Assembly: GCA_045645245.1 (NCBI GenBank)
Contig: JAZRIK010000010.1
Span: forward strand, 1 to 26,757
Direction of reading: 5' to 3'
Source: Scatosoma sp045645245
GTDB taxonomy: Bacteria; Bacillota; Clostridia; Christensenellales; Borkfalkiaceae
DNA length: 26,757 bases
Position 1 is the first letter of the stretch; every line of letters starts with the position of its first letter. The notes below the pieces were generated by a model. It worked only from the letters and a program-made list of their open reading frames with translations, was not told the DNA's origin and did no database searches. Positions 16,457 to 23,834 of the stretch are shown here, piece by piece. The position numbers and the translations under genes were made by a program.

Positions 16457-17698
16457 ATGACGTTTGAAAAGAAATACGAAAACGGGCTTAAGCTCGTGGT
16501 GAAGAAAATGGACGGAATTATGTCCGTGACGATGGGGATTCTTGTTGGAACGGGCGCATGTGCGGAAACGGATAAGGAAGACGGCATTTCGCACTTTATC
16601 GAGCATATGCAATTTAAGGGCACGCATAGTAAAAACGCTTTTGAACTCTCCGACGCATTCGATCGTTTGGGGGCGCAGGTAAACGCTTTTACGGGAAAGG
16701 ACTTGACTTGTTATTATTCAAAATGCACGTCCGAGCATACGAGCGATTGTTTTGCCTTGCTTTCCGATTTGTTTTTGCACTCGACCTTCCCCGAAGAAGA
16801 AATGGAACGTGAAAAGGGCGTAGTTTGCGAAGAAATTTCTATGAACGAAGATACGCCCGAAGACTTGTGCTTGGATTTGTTATCTCGCGCGTTCTACGGC
16901 AAGGAAAACTACGGCAGAAATATTTTAGGCAGCATTGAAAACGTAAAAAGCTTTACCGTGGACGATATTATGCGTTATAAAAAAGCGCGTTATTGCCCCG
17001 AAAATATCGTTATTTCTTTCGCTGGGAATATTGACCCGACTACGGCGCAATCGCTTGTGGAAACGCATTTTAACGACTTAGAACAAGGCGCGTTTGAAGT
17101 GCGCTCGCCTTTACTGATTACGAAAAAGTCCAGTTTGGTAAAAACCAAGCCCATCGAGCAGGTGCATATGGCAATCGCTTATCCGTCCGCGCCTAGGGGG
17201 AGTAAGTTTGACGAGCTGTTTGCAGCGGTCAATAGCGTACTCGGCGGGTCGATGAGCGCACGGCTTTTCCAAGAAGTTCGTGAAAAGCGCGGACTTGCCT
17301 ACTCGGTATATTCGTATCTTTCGCAGTATAACGAATGCGGTTCGCATACCATTTACGCGGGCGTAAACCCGTCGCAAATCGGGCAGGCATACGACGCGAT
17401 TTTGGGCGTTGTGAACGGCTTGAAAAAGGACGGCATTACGGAAGATGAATTCAAGCGCAGCCGTGAACAAATGAAATCGAGTATGTTTTTTAGCAACGAG
17501 AGCACGAATTCGCAAATGCTTTTGTACGGGAAATATATGCTCAATAACGGCAAGGTGTTCGATTTTGAAGAAAAGCTTGCAAAAATCAACGCGATGACGT
17601 ATCAGCAAACACGCGAAGCAATCGACGTAATGTTTGACCGTACACAAATGGCCGCGGCAATCGTTGGCAATACCGATAAAGCATTGCCTATCGAATAA
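16457..17698 (+). CDS. M16-family zinc metallopeptidase
   Basis: A pitrilysin/processing-peptidase-type protein of 413 residues. The inverted zinc motif HFIEH gives H46, E49 and H50, with the third ligand E126 in GVVCEEI exactly 76 residues on. The C-terminal half has the second M16 fold with EVREKRGLAYSVYSY, the usual substrate-side Arg-Tyr region. It is the counterpart of B. subtilis MlpA/YmxG, whose gene also follows ylxY. It is probably cytosolic; no signal peptide is visible. The stop of the preceding gene is 3 bases upstream and AAAAGGG serves as ribosome binding site. Confidence 0.93.
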   Translation: MTFEKKYENGLKLVVKKMDGIMSVTMGILVGTGACAETDKEDGISHFIEHMQFKGTHSKNAFELSDAFDRLGAQVNAFTGKDLTCYYSKCTSEHTSDCFALLSDLFLHSTFPEEEMEREKGVVCEEISMNEDTPEDLCLDLLSRAFYGKENYGRNILGSIENVKSFTVDDIMRYKKARYCPENIVISFAGNIDPTTAQSLVETHFNDLEQGAFEVRSPLLITKKSSLVKTKPIEQVHMAIAYPSAPRGSKFDELFAAVNSVLGGSMSARLFQEVREKRGLAYSVYSYLSQYNECGSHTIYAGVNPSQIGQAYDAILGVVNGLKKDGITEDEFKRSREQMKSSMFFSNESTNSQMLLYGKYMLNNGKVFDFEEKLAKINAMTYQQTREAIDVMFDRTQMAAAIVGNTDKALPIE

Positions 17699-17716
17699 GA
17701 TATGAAAAGGTGAATT

Positions 17717-19888
17717 ATGGATATTATACAAACGCTGAAACAAGAATTTTCTTTAACTTTGACCCATACGAGCAACATCGTTGCGTTGATTGACGAAGGC
17801 AATACCATTCCGTTTATCGCGCGATATAGAAAGGAAATGACGGGGAGCTGCGACGACCAAGTTTTGCGTGCGTTAAGCGATCGCTTGACCTATTTGCGCA
17901 ATTTGGAAAAACGCAAGGAAGAAGTGGCAAGCGCGATTATCGAGCAGGGCAAAATGACGGACGAAATCCGCGCTGCGCTTGAGAAAGCGACGATTTTAAC
18001 GGAAGTGGAAGATATTTACCGTCCGTACAAGCAAAAACGTAAAACGCGCGCGTCGGTTGCAATCGCAAAGGGATTACAACCGCTTGCCGACGCTATTTTG
18101 GCGCAAAACGCGGCAGTTGACGTGCAAAAGGAAGCGGAAAAATATATCAACGGTGAAGTGGAAACGGCGCAAGCGGCTTTAGACGGCGCGCAAGATATTA
18201 TTGCGGAAATTATTTCGGACGACGCCGCTACGCGTAAAAAATTGCGCAACTTCTATATGCGGCACGGCGAAATCGTTTCCTGCTACGCAAAAGGCAAAGC
18301 GGCGGCAGACGAAACGAAGACGTATGAGATGTACGCCGATTATCGTGAGCCGGTTGCTGAAATTAAGTCGCATCGAATTTTGGCGTTAAATCGTGGGGAA
18401 AAGGAAGAATTTTTGAAAGTTTCCGTGGTCGTTGACGATGAATTTGCCAAACGCATTACGGCGGGGTCTTTCTTAAAAGACGGCGGAATGTCCAGTGAAA
18501 TCGTTAAGCAAGCGGCGGAAGATAGCTTTTCGCGTTTGATAGCGCCGTCGGTAGAACGAGAAATTCGCGCACAGCTTTTTGACGACGCAAGCGAGCAGGC
18601 GATTAAGATGTTTGAACTCAACTTAAAGCCTTTGCTGATGCAACCGCCTGTTAAGGATAAAATTACGATGGGCTGGGACCCTGCATACCGCACAGGTTGT
18701 AAAATTTGCGTAGTAGATGGCACGGGTAAGGTGCTTGATAAAACAGTCGTATTCCCTACGCCCCCGCAAAATAAAACGGCGGAAGCAAAAATTATTTTGA
18801 AAGGATTAATCAAAAAATACGACGTAGAAGTAATTTCTTGCGGCAACGGCACGGCAAGCAAGGAAAGCGAGATGTTCATCGCAGAGCTTATCAAAGAAAT
18901 CAAAGCGGAAAGCGGTAAAGAAGTGGGGTACGTAATCGTTAACGAAGCGGGCGCGAGCGTGTATTCGGCAAGCGCTTTGGGCGCGGAAGAATTCCCCGAT
19001 TACGACGTCACGGCGCGTAGTGCCGTTTCGATTGCGCGTCGTTTGCAAGACCCGCTTGCGGAGCTTATCAAAATCGACCCGAAATCTATCGGTGTAGGAC
19101 AATACCAGCACGATATGAACGAAAAGCGTTTGGACGGCGCTTTGTCGGGCGTTTTGGAAGATTGCGTAAACAGCGTTGGCGTGGATTTGAATACGGCAAG
19201 CGTTTCCTTGCTCAAATACGTCGCGGGCTTGAATGCGTCGGTTGCCAAAAATATCGTTGCGTATCGCGAAGAAAACGGAAAATTCAAATCGAGAAAGCAA
19301 CTCTTAAAGGTGGCAAAGCTTGGCGAAAAGGCCTATACGCAATGCGCGGGCTTTTTGCGTATCGACGGCGGCGATAATATTTTAGATAATACCGCCGTTC
19401 ATCCCGAATCGTACGCGAAAGCGGAAAAACTGCTTGCATTATTCCATTATACAAAAGATGACGTACGCGCGCGTAGAATTAACGATTTGCGCCAAAAAAT
19501 CAAGGCGTACGGCGAAGAAAAGGCGGCGAAAGCGTCTGATTTGGATTGCGCAACTTTGGACGATATCGTGACCGAACTTATGAAACCCGGGCGTGATATT
19601 CGCGATAGCTTGCCCGCGCCTATGCTCAGAAAAGACGTAATGGGTATTGAAGATTTGAAAAAAGGTATGGAAATTACGGGTACCGTCCGCAACGTAGTGG
19701 ATTTTGGCGCATTCATTGATATCGGCGTACATCAAGACGGTTTAGTGCATATTTCCGAAATTACCGATCGATACATTAAGCACCCGTCCGAAGTGTTAAA
19801 GGTGGGGCAAATCGTGTCCGTGCGTATAAAAGACGTGGATTTGAAGAAAAATCGCATCGCTTTAACAATGAAAAGCAGTAAAATTTAA
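17717..19888 (+). CDS. tex: Tex family S1 RNA-binding protein
   Basis: A 723-residue Tex (transcription accessory) protein, an RNA/DNA-binding factor linked to transcription and RNA handling. The N-terminal helical part has NTIPFIARYRKEMTGS (about 29-44), a Tex signature. Then come a YqgF/RNase H-like domain (GWDPAYRTGCKICVVDGTG to about 440), a signature SIARRLQDPLAELIKIDPKSIGVGQYQHD-type stretch, helix-hairpin-helix motifs, and the C-terminal S1 domain (about 645-715: GMEITGTVRNVVDFGAFIDI). It starts 18 bases after the M16 gene with AAAGGTG in front, so it may be cotranscribed. Confidence 0.96.
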   Translation: MDIIQTLKQEFSLTLTHTSNIVALIDEGNTIPFIARYRKEMTGSCDDQVLRALSDRLTYLRNLEKRKEEVASAIIEQGKMTDEIRAALEKATILTEVEDIYRPYKQKRKTRASVAIAKGLQPLADAILAQNAAVDVQKEAEKYINGEVETAQAALDGAQDIIAEIISDDAATRKKLRNFYMRHGEIVSCYAKGKAAADETKTYEMYADYREPVAEIKSHRILALNRGEKEEFLKVSVVVDDEFAKRITAGSFLKDGGMSSEIVKQAAEDSFSRLIAPSVEREIRAQLFDDASEQAIKMFELNLKPLLMQPPVKDKITMGWDPAYRTGCKICVVDGTGKVLDKTVVFPTPPQNKTAEAKIILKGLIKKYDVEVISCGNGTASKESEMFIAELIKEIKAESGKEVGYVIVNEAGASVYSASALGAEEFPDYDVTARSAVSIARRLQDPLAELIKIDPKSIGVGQYQHDMNEKRLDGALSGVLEDCVNSVGVDLNTASVSLLKYVAGLNASVAKNIVAYREENGKFKSRKQLLKVAKLGEKAYTQCAGFLRIDGGDNILDNTAVHPESYAKAEKLLALFHYTKDDVRARRINDLRQKIKAYGEEKAAKASDLDCATLDDIVTELMKPGRDIRDSLPAPMLRKDVMGIEDLKKGMEITGTVRNVVDFGAFIDIGVHQDGLVHISEITDRYIKHPSEVLKVGQIVSVRIKDVDLKKNRIALTMKSSKI

Positions 19889-19896
19889 TAAAACGC

Positions 19897-19947
19897 TTGA
19901 CATTTTCATATATTTATATTACAATAATACAGTAAGTTATATAACTT
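19897..19947 (+). promoter_or_regulatory. acpP promoter with a perfect palindrome at the start site
   Basis: TTGACA (19897-19902), 17-bp spacer, TACAAT (19920-19925). Directly downstream, at about +2 to +15, is the perfect 14-bp palindrome AAGTTATATAACTT (19934-19947). A repressor of fatty acid synthesis is the natural candidate, but the site does not match the FapR or FabT consensus as I recall them. Confidence 0.82.
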
Positions 19948-19971
19948 CAAAATTACGGAGGAAATTTAATT

Positions 19972-20196
19972 ATGTTGGAAAAAATTCAAGCAATGCTTGC
20001 AGAAGCTTTGAACTTACCCGTTGAAAAAGTGACGGCTAATGCGAAAATCGTTGAAGATCTTGGCGCCGACTCGTTGGACGTTGTAGAACTTTTGAGCCGT
20101 TTGGAAGACGAATACGGGGTTATGATTCCCGATGAAGAAGTGGAAAATCTTCTTACGGTTGCAGACGTTTCTGCGGCGATTGAAAAATTACTTTAA
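19972..20196 (+). CDS. acpP: Acyl carrier protein
   Basis: A 74-residue acidic protein carrying growing fatty acyl chains on a 4'-phosphopantetheine arm attached to S34 in GADSLDVVEL. It matches bacterial ACPs end to end. GGAGG at 19957-19961 is a strong ribosome binding site, as expected for an abundant protein. The gene stands alone between its own promoter and terminator. In many Clostridia acpP follows rpmF-plsX; no plsX or fab gene is in this window. Confidence 0.97.
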   Translation: MLEKIQAMLAEALNLPVEKVTANAKIVEDLGADSLDVVELLSRLEDEYGVMIPDEEVENLLTVADVSAAIEKLL

Positions 20197-20205
20197 TAAA
20201 TAGCT

Positions 20206-20240
20206 AAAAGGACGGCGTTCGTTGAGCGTTGTCCTTTTTC
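20206..20240 (+). terminator. Rho-independent terminator after acpP
   Basis: Arms AAAAGGACGGCG and CGTTGTCCTTTT (12 pairs with two G-U) with an 8-base loop, then TC and a T-rich tail. Confidence 0.88.
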
Positions 20241-20265
20241 TTTTGCTTTTAAGCGTACAAAACGA

Positions 20266-20294
20266 TTGCAATATAAACAAGAATATGGTATAAT
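20266..20294 (+). promoter_or_regulatory. Sigma-A promoter of the ABC-F gene
   Basis: TTGCAA (20266-20271), 17-bp spacer, TATAAT (20289-20294) with extended TGG. Confidence 0.85.
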
Positions 20295-20327
20295 TTTCAA
20301 GATAATATGTTTTTTTGAGGTGCTACA

Positions 20328-21902
20328 ATGCTACAAGTGACGGGCGTATCCTTACAATACGGCAGTAAAAAGTTGTTTGAAGACGTAAATTTGAAATTCA
20401 CGAAAGGGAATTGCTACGGTATTATCGGCGCAAACGGTGCGGGTAAATCGACTTTCTTAAAAGTACTTTCCGGTGAAATTGAACCGCAAAAGGGGTTTGT
20501 TTCTCTGGATAAAAACGAGCGTATGTCCGTTTTACAACAAAACCAAAATATGTACGACGATCACACGGTTTTGCGTACCGTTATGCTCGGTTATAAGCGT
20601 TTGGTGGACGTTATGGACGAAAAGGACGCGTTGTATGCAAAACCCGACTTTTCCGAAGAAGACGGCGTCCGCGCCGCGGATTTGGAAAGTGAATTTGCAG
20701 AAATGAACGGCTATGACGCAGAATATCAAGCAGGGCAGCTCTTAAACGCGCTCGATATCGGGGAAGAATATCACTATTTGCCGATGAGTGAGCTGGACGC
20801 AAAGCAAAAAGTGCGCGTACTGCTTGCGCAGGCGTTATTTGGCGACCCCGACGTATTGCTGTTGGACGAGCCGACGAATAACTTGGACATTAAAACGGTA
20901 CGTTGGTTGGAAAATTATTTGATGGATTTTGAAAATACCATCATTATCGTATCCCACAACCGTCACTTCTTAAATAAAGTTTGCACCAACATTTGCGACG
21001 TAGATTTTGGTAAAATCAATATGTACGTGGGCAACTACGATTTTTGGTATCAAACCAGCCAGCTTTTGGCGCGTCAGCAAAAGGAACAAAACAAGAAAGC
21101 GGAACAACGCGCAAAAGAATTGCAAGAATTTATTGCGCGCTTTGCTGCACACGCTTCCAAATCCCGTCAAGCTACTTCTAGAAAGAAAGAGCTTGAAAAG
21201 TTGACGATTAACGATTTTAAGCCGTCTTTGCGTAAGTATCCGTATATCGATTTCAAATTTGAAAAAGATATCGGCAACGATATTTTGATGGTAGAAGGGT
21301 TAACCAAGGAAGGGTATTTCAAAAACGTATCGTTCACCGTACAGCACGATGAAAAAATCGGTATCGTATCCGATAAAAGCACCACTTTAACGATGCTTTA
21401 CGATATTTTGATGGGCAAGGAACAACCGGACAGCGGTACAATCCGTTGGGGGAAAACCATTTCCGTTTCCTATTTCCCGCAAAACAATAACGAGTATTTC
21501 AATGGCTGCGATTTGAATTTAGTAGAATGGCTTTCGCAATATTCTTCCGACCATTATGAAGAATATTTACGCGGCTGGCTGGGCAGAATGTTATTCTCGG
21601 GTGAAGAAGCATTAAAACAAGCAAAGGTGCTTTCCGGTGGCGAAAAGGTGCGCTGTATGCTTGCAAAAATGATGCTGGAAGGCAGCAATTTCCTTATCTT
21701 CGACGAACCTACCAACCACTTGGATCTCGAATCGATCACCGCTTTGAACAACGGTTTAAGCCATTATAAAGGGTGTATGCTGCTTACGTCGCACGACCAA
21801 GAATTGATGAACACCGTTGCAAACCGTATTATCGAAATCAACGATACAAAAACGTACGATAGGCAGGTGACGTACGACGAATTTATCGACGAAACGACCT
21901 AA
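20328..21902 (+). CDS. ykpA: ABC-F family ATPase, YkpA-like
   Basis: A soluble protein with two ATP-binding cassettes and no membrane part. ABC-F proteins bind the ribosomal E site and act in translation. The 524 residues resemble B. subtilis YkpA: NBD1 Walker A GANGAGKS (34-41), Walker B LLLLDEPTNNLD, the P-site-tRNA-interaction linker (about 235-300, FAAHASKSRQATSRKKELEK), and NBD2 with signature LSGGEKVR (435-442) and FDEPTNHLDLESITALNNG. NBD1 lacks a true signature motif (LDAKQ, 156-160) and NBD2 lacks the Walker A Lys (SDKSTTLT, L354 at the Lys position). GAGGTG precedes the ATG by 5 bases. No antibiotic resistance role is suggested. Confidence 0.93.
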   Translation: MLQVTGVSLQYGSKKLFEDVNLKFTKGNCYGIIGANGAGKSTFLKVLSGEIEPQKGFVSLDKNERMSVLQQNQNMYDDHTVLRTVMLGYKRLVDVMDEKDALYAKPDFSEEDGVRAADLESEFAEMNGYDAEYQAGQLLNALDIGEEYHYLPMSELDAKQKVRVLLAQALFGDPDVLLLDEPTNNLDIKTVRWLENYLMDFENTIIIVSHNRHFLNKVCTNICDVDFGKINMYVGNYDFWYQTSQLLARQQKEQNKKAEQRAKELQEFIARFAAHASKSRQATSRKKELEKLTINDFKPSLRKYPYIDFKFEKDIGNDILMVEGLTKEGYFKNVSFTVQHDEKIGIVSDKSTTLTMLYDILMGKEQPDSGTIRWGKTISVSYFPQNNNEYFNGCDLNLVEWLSQYSSDHYEEYLRGWLGRMLFSGEEALKQAKVLSGGEKVRCMLAKMMLEGSNFLIFDEPTNHLDLESITALNNGLSHYKGCMLLTSHDQELMNTVANRIIEINDTKTYDRQVTYDEFIDETT

Positions 21903-21908
21903 TTAACC

Positions 21909-21950
21909 GATTATTGAACGCTTTCGACATAATTCGACAGATTATTGAAC
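21909..21950. promoter_or_regulatory. Tandem 0A boxes flanked by GATTATTGAAC repeats, upstream of spo0A
   Basis: TTCGACA at 21923-21929 and again at 21933-21939: on the minus strand, two perfect TGTCGAA Spo0A boxes head to tail at a 10-bp period. They are flanked by identical GATTATTGAAC copies at 21909-21919 and 21940-21950. A third partial copy, ATTATTGAA, lies at 21975-21983. Confidence 0.8.
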
Positions 21951-21965
21951 AATATTTAATGATTT

Positions 21966-22063
21966 TTGAAAAATATTATTGAATATTGTAAAATAATCGC
22001 TTTACATGTAAAAAATTATAGTGTATAATATATTTTGTCAGCAGGACGTTGGCAAAATATATT
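21966..22063 (+). promoter_or_regulatory. Two tandem sigma-A promoters and a dyad before spo0A
   Basis: P1: TTGAAA (21966-21971), 17 bp, TAAAAT (21989-21994). P2: TTTACA (22001-22006), 17 bp, TATAAT (22024-22029). A dyad AATATATTTTG (22027-22037) / CAAAATATATT (22053-22063) spans the P2 start; its inner bases CAGC and GTTG extend the stem to a 5-base loop. RNA from P1 could form the full hairpin just before the AGGAG at 22071. Confidence 0.7.
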
Positions 22064-22085
22064 TTTTTATAGGAGAAAAAGTTAT

Positions 22086-22847
22086 ATGAAGGCGAATTCT
22101 GTAATTATTTTGGAATCGAACCAGGCAGCGTTAATGCAATTAAAGAGTGCATTGAGCGAAAACGAGCAGTTCAGCGTTTTACACGCGGGAGACGATGGCG
22201 ACGAAGGCATTAAAGAAATTTTGAATGCAAAACCCGATTTGGTTATCGTTAGTATGTTTTTGAAAGGGACAGATGGGTTGGGAGTGATTAGAGCAGTCAA
22301 AAAGACTTGGACGGACGCGAAAATCATTGCAACGGGCTTACCGAGCGATGAAATTATTGAACAAGCGATTACGGCAGGCGCGTCGTATTATTTGGTCAAG
22401 CCCTTCTCCATCGCAACTGCAATGGAACGTATCAATGAAATATTAAAGGATAAGCAAGTAAAAACAAACGACGTACCTTGTGCGAAGCGTCAGCCGGTCA
22501 CTGCCGACGAGAAGATAAGTGAAATTTTCATTTCGATAGGCATTCCGCCGCATATTAAAGGGTATGCGTATTTGCGCGAAGGTATTAAAATGACAATTGC
22601 GCATCCGTACATTATCAACAGTGTGACGAAAGAATTATATCCGTCGATTGCACGGCATTTTAATACGACGGCAAGCAAAGTGGAGCGCGCTATTCGTCAC
22701 GCAATCGAAGTGGCGTGGAATCGCGGCCGCGTTGACGCCATCAATGCAATATTTGGCGCAAGAATTTATTTAGGAACGGAAAAGCCGACGAATAGCGAAT
22801 TTATCGCGCTCGTAGCAGATAAACTCATTTTGGAAAATTTGATTTAA
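22086..22847 (+). CDS. spo0A: Spo0A homologue with a degenerate receiver domain
   Basis: Spo0A is the master regulator of sporulation entry in Bacillota. This 253-residue protein has the complete Spo0A DNA-binding domain (about 140-253): SIGIPPHIKGYAYLREGI, HFNTTASKVERAIRHAIEVAW and KPTNSEFIALVADKL. The receiver (1-120) is aberrant. At the phospho-acceptor position the sequence is DLVIVSMFLKGTDG, with S56 for Asp. The acidic pair near residue 10 is E10-S11, and the Pro after the acceptor is Lys. T83 and K105 (VKPFS) remain. ATG at 22086 is chosen for AGGAG at 22071-22075; a TTG at 22035 lies at the P2 start site and has no such site. The upstream neighbour is an ABC-F gene, not spoIVB. Binding to 0A boxes is expected from the conserved recognition helix; loss of phosphorylation control is inference. 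Confidence 0.94.
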   Translation: MKANSVIILESNQAALMQLKSALSENEQFSVLHAGDDGDEGIKEILNAKPDLVIVSMFLKGTDGLGVIRAVKKTWTDAKIIATGLPSDEIIEQAITAGASYYLVKPFSIATAMERINEILKDKQVKTNDVPCAKRQPVTADEKISEIFISIGIPPHIKGYAYLREGIKMTIAHPYIINSVTKELYPSIARHFNTTASKVERAIRHAIEVAWNRGRVDAINAIFGARIYLGTEKPTNSEFIALVADKLILENLI

Positions 22848-22850
22848 TGA

Positions 22851-22887
22851 TGCAAAAAGACGCCTACACGTTAGGCGTCTTTTTGCA
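22851..22887. terminator. Bidirectional terminator between spo0A and the AraC-type gene
   Basis: A perfect 16-bp stem, TGCAAAAAGACGCCTA (22851-22866) and TAGGCGTCTTTTTGCA (22872-22887), loop CACGT. It has a T run on both strands. The last codons of the minus-strand gene lie inside its right arm. Confidence 0.93.
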
Positions 22888-23755
22888 TTTGCGTATTATG
22901 TTTTCGATACTTAACAGGCGAAAATCCCGTTAATTTTTTGAAGGTATGGATATAATGGCTCAAATTATTATACCCAGCCATACCTGCGATCGTCGTGATG
23001 GGATAATTAGAAAAAATCAATAAATTACAGCTATAATTGATGCGTAGCTTGGTGACGTATGCAATCAACGTCGAATTTGTATATTGATGAAAATACGCAT
23101 TCAAACGCGGCTGCGAATAGGGAACAAGCGCATACAGCGTAGAAATGGGCTTGGTGAAATATTCGGGCAAGTGAATGGTATTGATGAAATCTACGAACCA
23201 GTTGGGATACCGCGTATCGTCTTTATCATCGGTTAAAAAACACAATAAGCAGTTTTGTATAAACGTTTTTGCAACGGTCAGTTGTTTGGCGGTATTATTA
23301 GCCGACGTATGCAGCAAAGAAATTAATTGTAAAAAATATTGTAGCTCAATATCGTTTAGCGAATAAGAAAGCAAATGGTTTGCGTTGGATAAAGCCAAGT
23401 AAGCAAATTTTGATAAGCCATTACAAATAGAATTAAATAGCGTTTGGGATATGGAACAATTAAAATGAACGGCTTTCGTGTCCTTGTATTGCGTAAATTG
23501 ATGTACTTCCCCAGGTCGCATTAAACAAAGGGTGCCTGCCGATATTAGGCTAGCGTTGCCGTTATAAAAGTGTTCTACCGTACCTTCCGTAATTATAAAA
23601 AACTCAAAAAAGTCGTGGGTGTGTCGGCTGGTATTTGCATCGTACCAAAAATGGAAACGAAAACCGTTTTCCCAACCGACAAAGGTAGTTTCGTCCTTAT
23701 GATATACGTTTATATCCATTTCTGACAAGTTTTGGGGGGCGTTTTCTTGATTCAT
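22871..23755 (-). CDS. AraC-family transcriptional regulator with cupin sensor
   Basis: A 294-residue regulator. The N-terminal cupin part (about 30-100) has SRHTHDFFEFFIITEG and LMRPGEVHQF, typical of sugar-sensing AraC members. The C-terminal double helix-turn-helix (about 190-285) includes ITTIAGMAGYNNLSHYIHTF and FKKLTGFSPVKYRK, the AraC signature. The ATG at 23755 is preceded by GGAGAAAGGATAA. The gene diverges from the GH63-type glycosidase and manA, the usual position of a local activator. The likely inducer is a sugar released or taken up by that system (inference). Its stop codon and the codons before it lie within the terminator stem shared with spo0A. Confidence 0.93.
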   Translation of the reverse strand: MNQENAPQNLSEMDINVYHKDETTFVGWENGFRFHFWYDANTSRHTHDFFEFFIITEGTVEHFYNGNASLISAGTLCLMRPGEVHQFTQYKDTKAVHFNCSISQTLFNSICNGLSKFAYLALSNANHLLSYSLNDIELQYFLQLISLLHTSANNTAKQLTVAKTFIQNCLLCFLTDDKDDTRYPNWFVDFINTIHLPEYFTKPISTLYALVPYSQPRLNAYFHQYTNSTLIAYVTKLRINYSCNLLIFSNYPITTIAGMAGYNNLSHYIHTFKKLTGFSPVKYRKHNTQMQKDA

Positions 23756-23786
23756 TTATCCTTTCTCCAGCATCAAGTATAAATTC

Positions 23787-23815
23787 ATTATATCACGCTG
23801 CACATTTTTTAACAA
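23787..23815 (-). promoter_or_regulatory. Promoter of the AraC-family gene
   Basis: On the minus strand: TTGTTA (23815-23810), 17-bp spacer, TATAAT (23792-23787). Confidence 0.82.
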
Positions 23816-23834
23816 GTCTTTTTCAAAAAATATT

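Noticed and set aside
21914..21942. A sigma-A promoter starting at TTGAAC inside the 0A-box region
   Set aside because: No acceptable -10 at 16-18 bp; the P1 and P2 matches downstream are much better.
21970..22000. A sigma-H promoter for spo0A using GAAT at 21981
   Set aside because: No AGGA-type -35 at the right distance.
22035..22085. TTG start at 22035 giving 17 extra residues on Spo0A
   Set aside because: It coincides with the predicted P2 transcript start and hairpin, lacks a Shine-Dalgarno, and the Spo0A family starts at the Met encoded at 22086.
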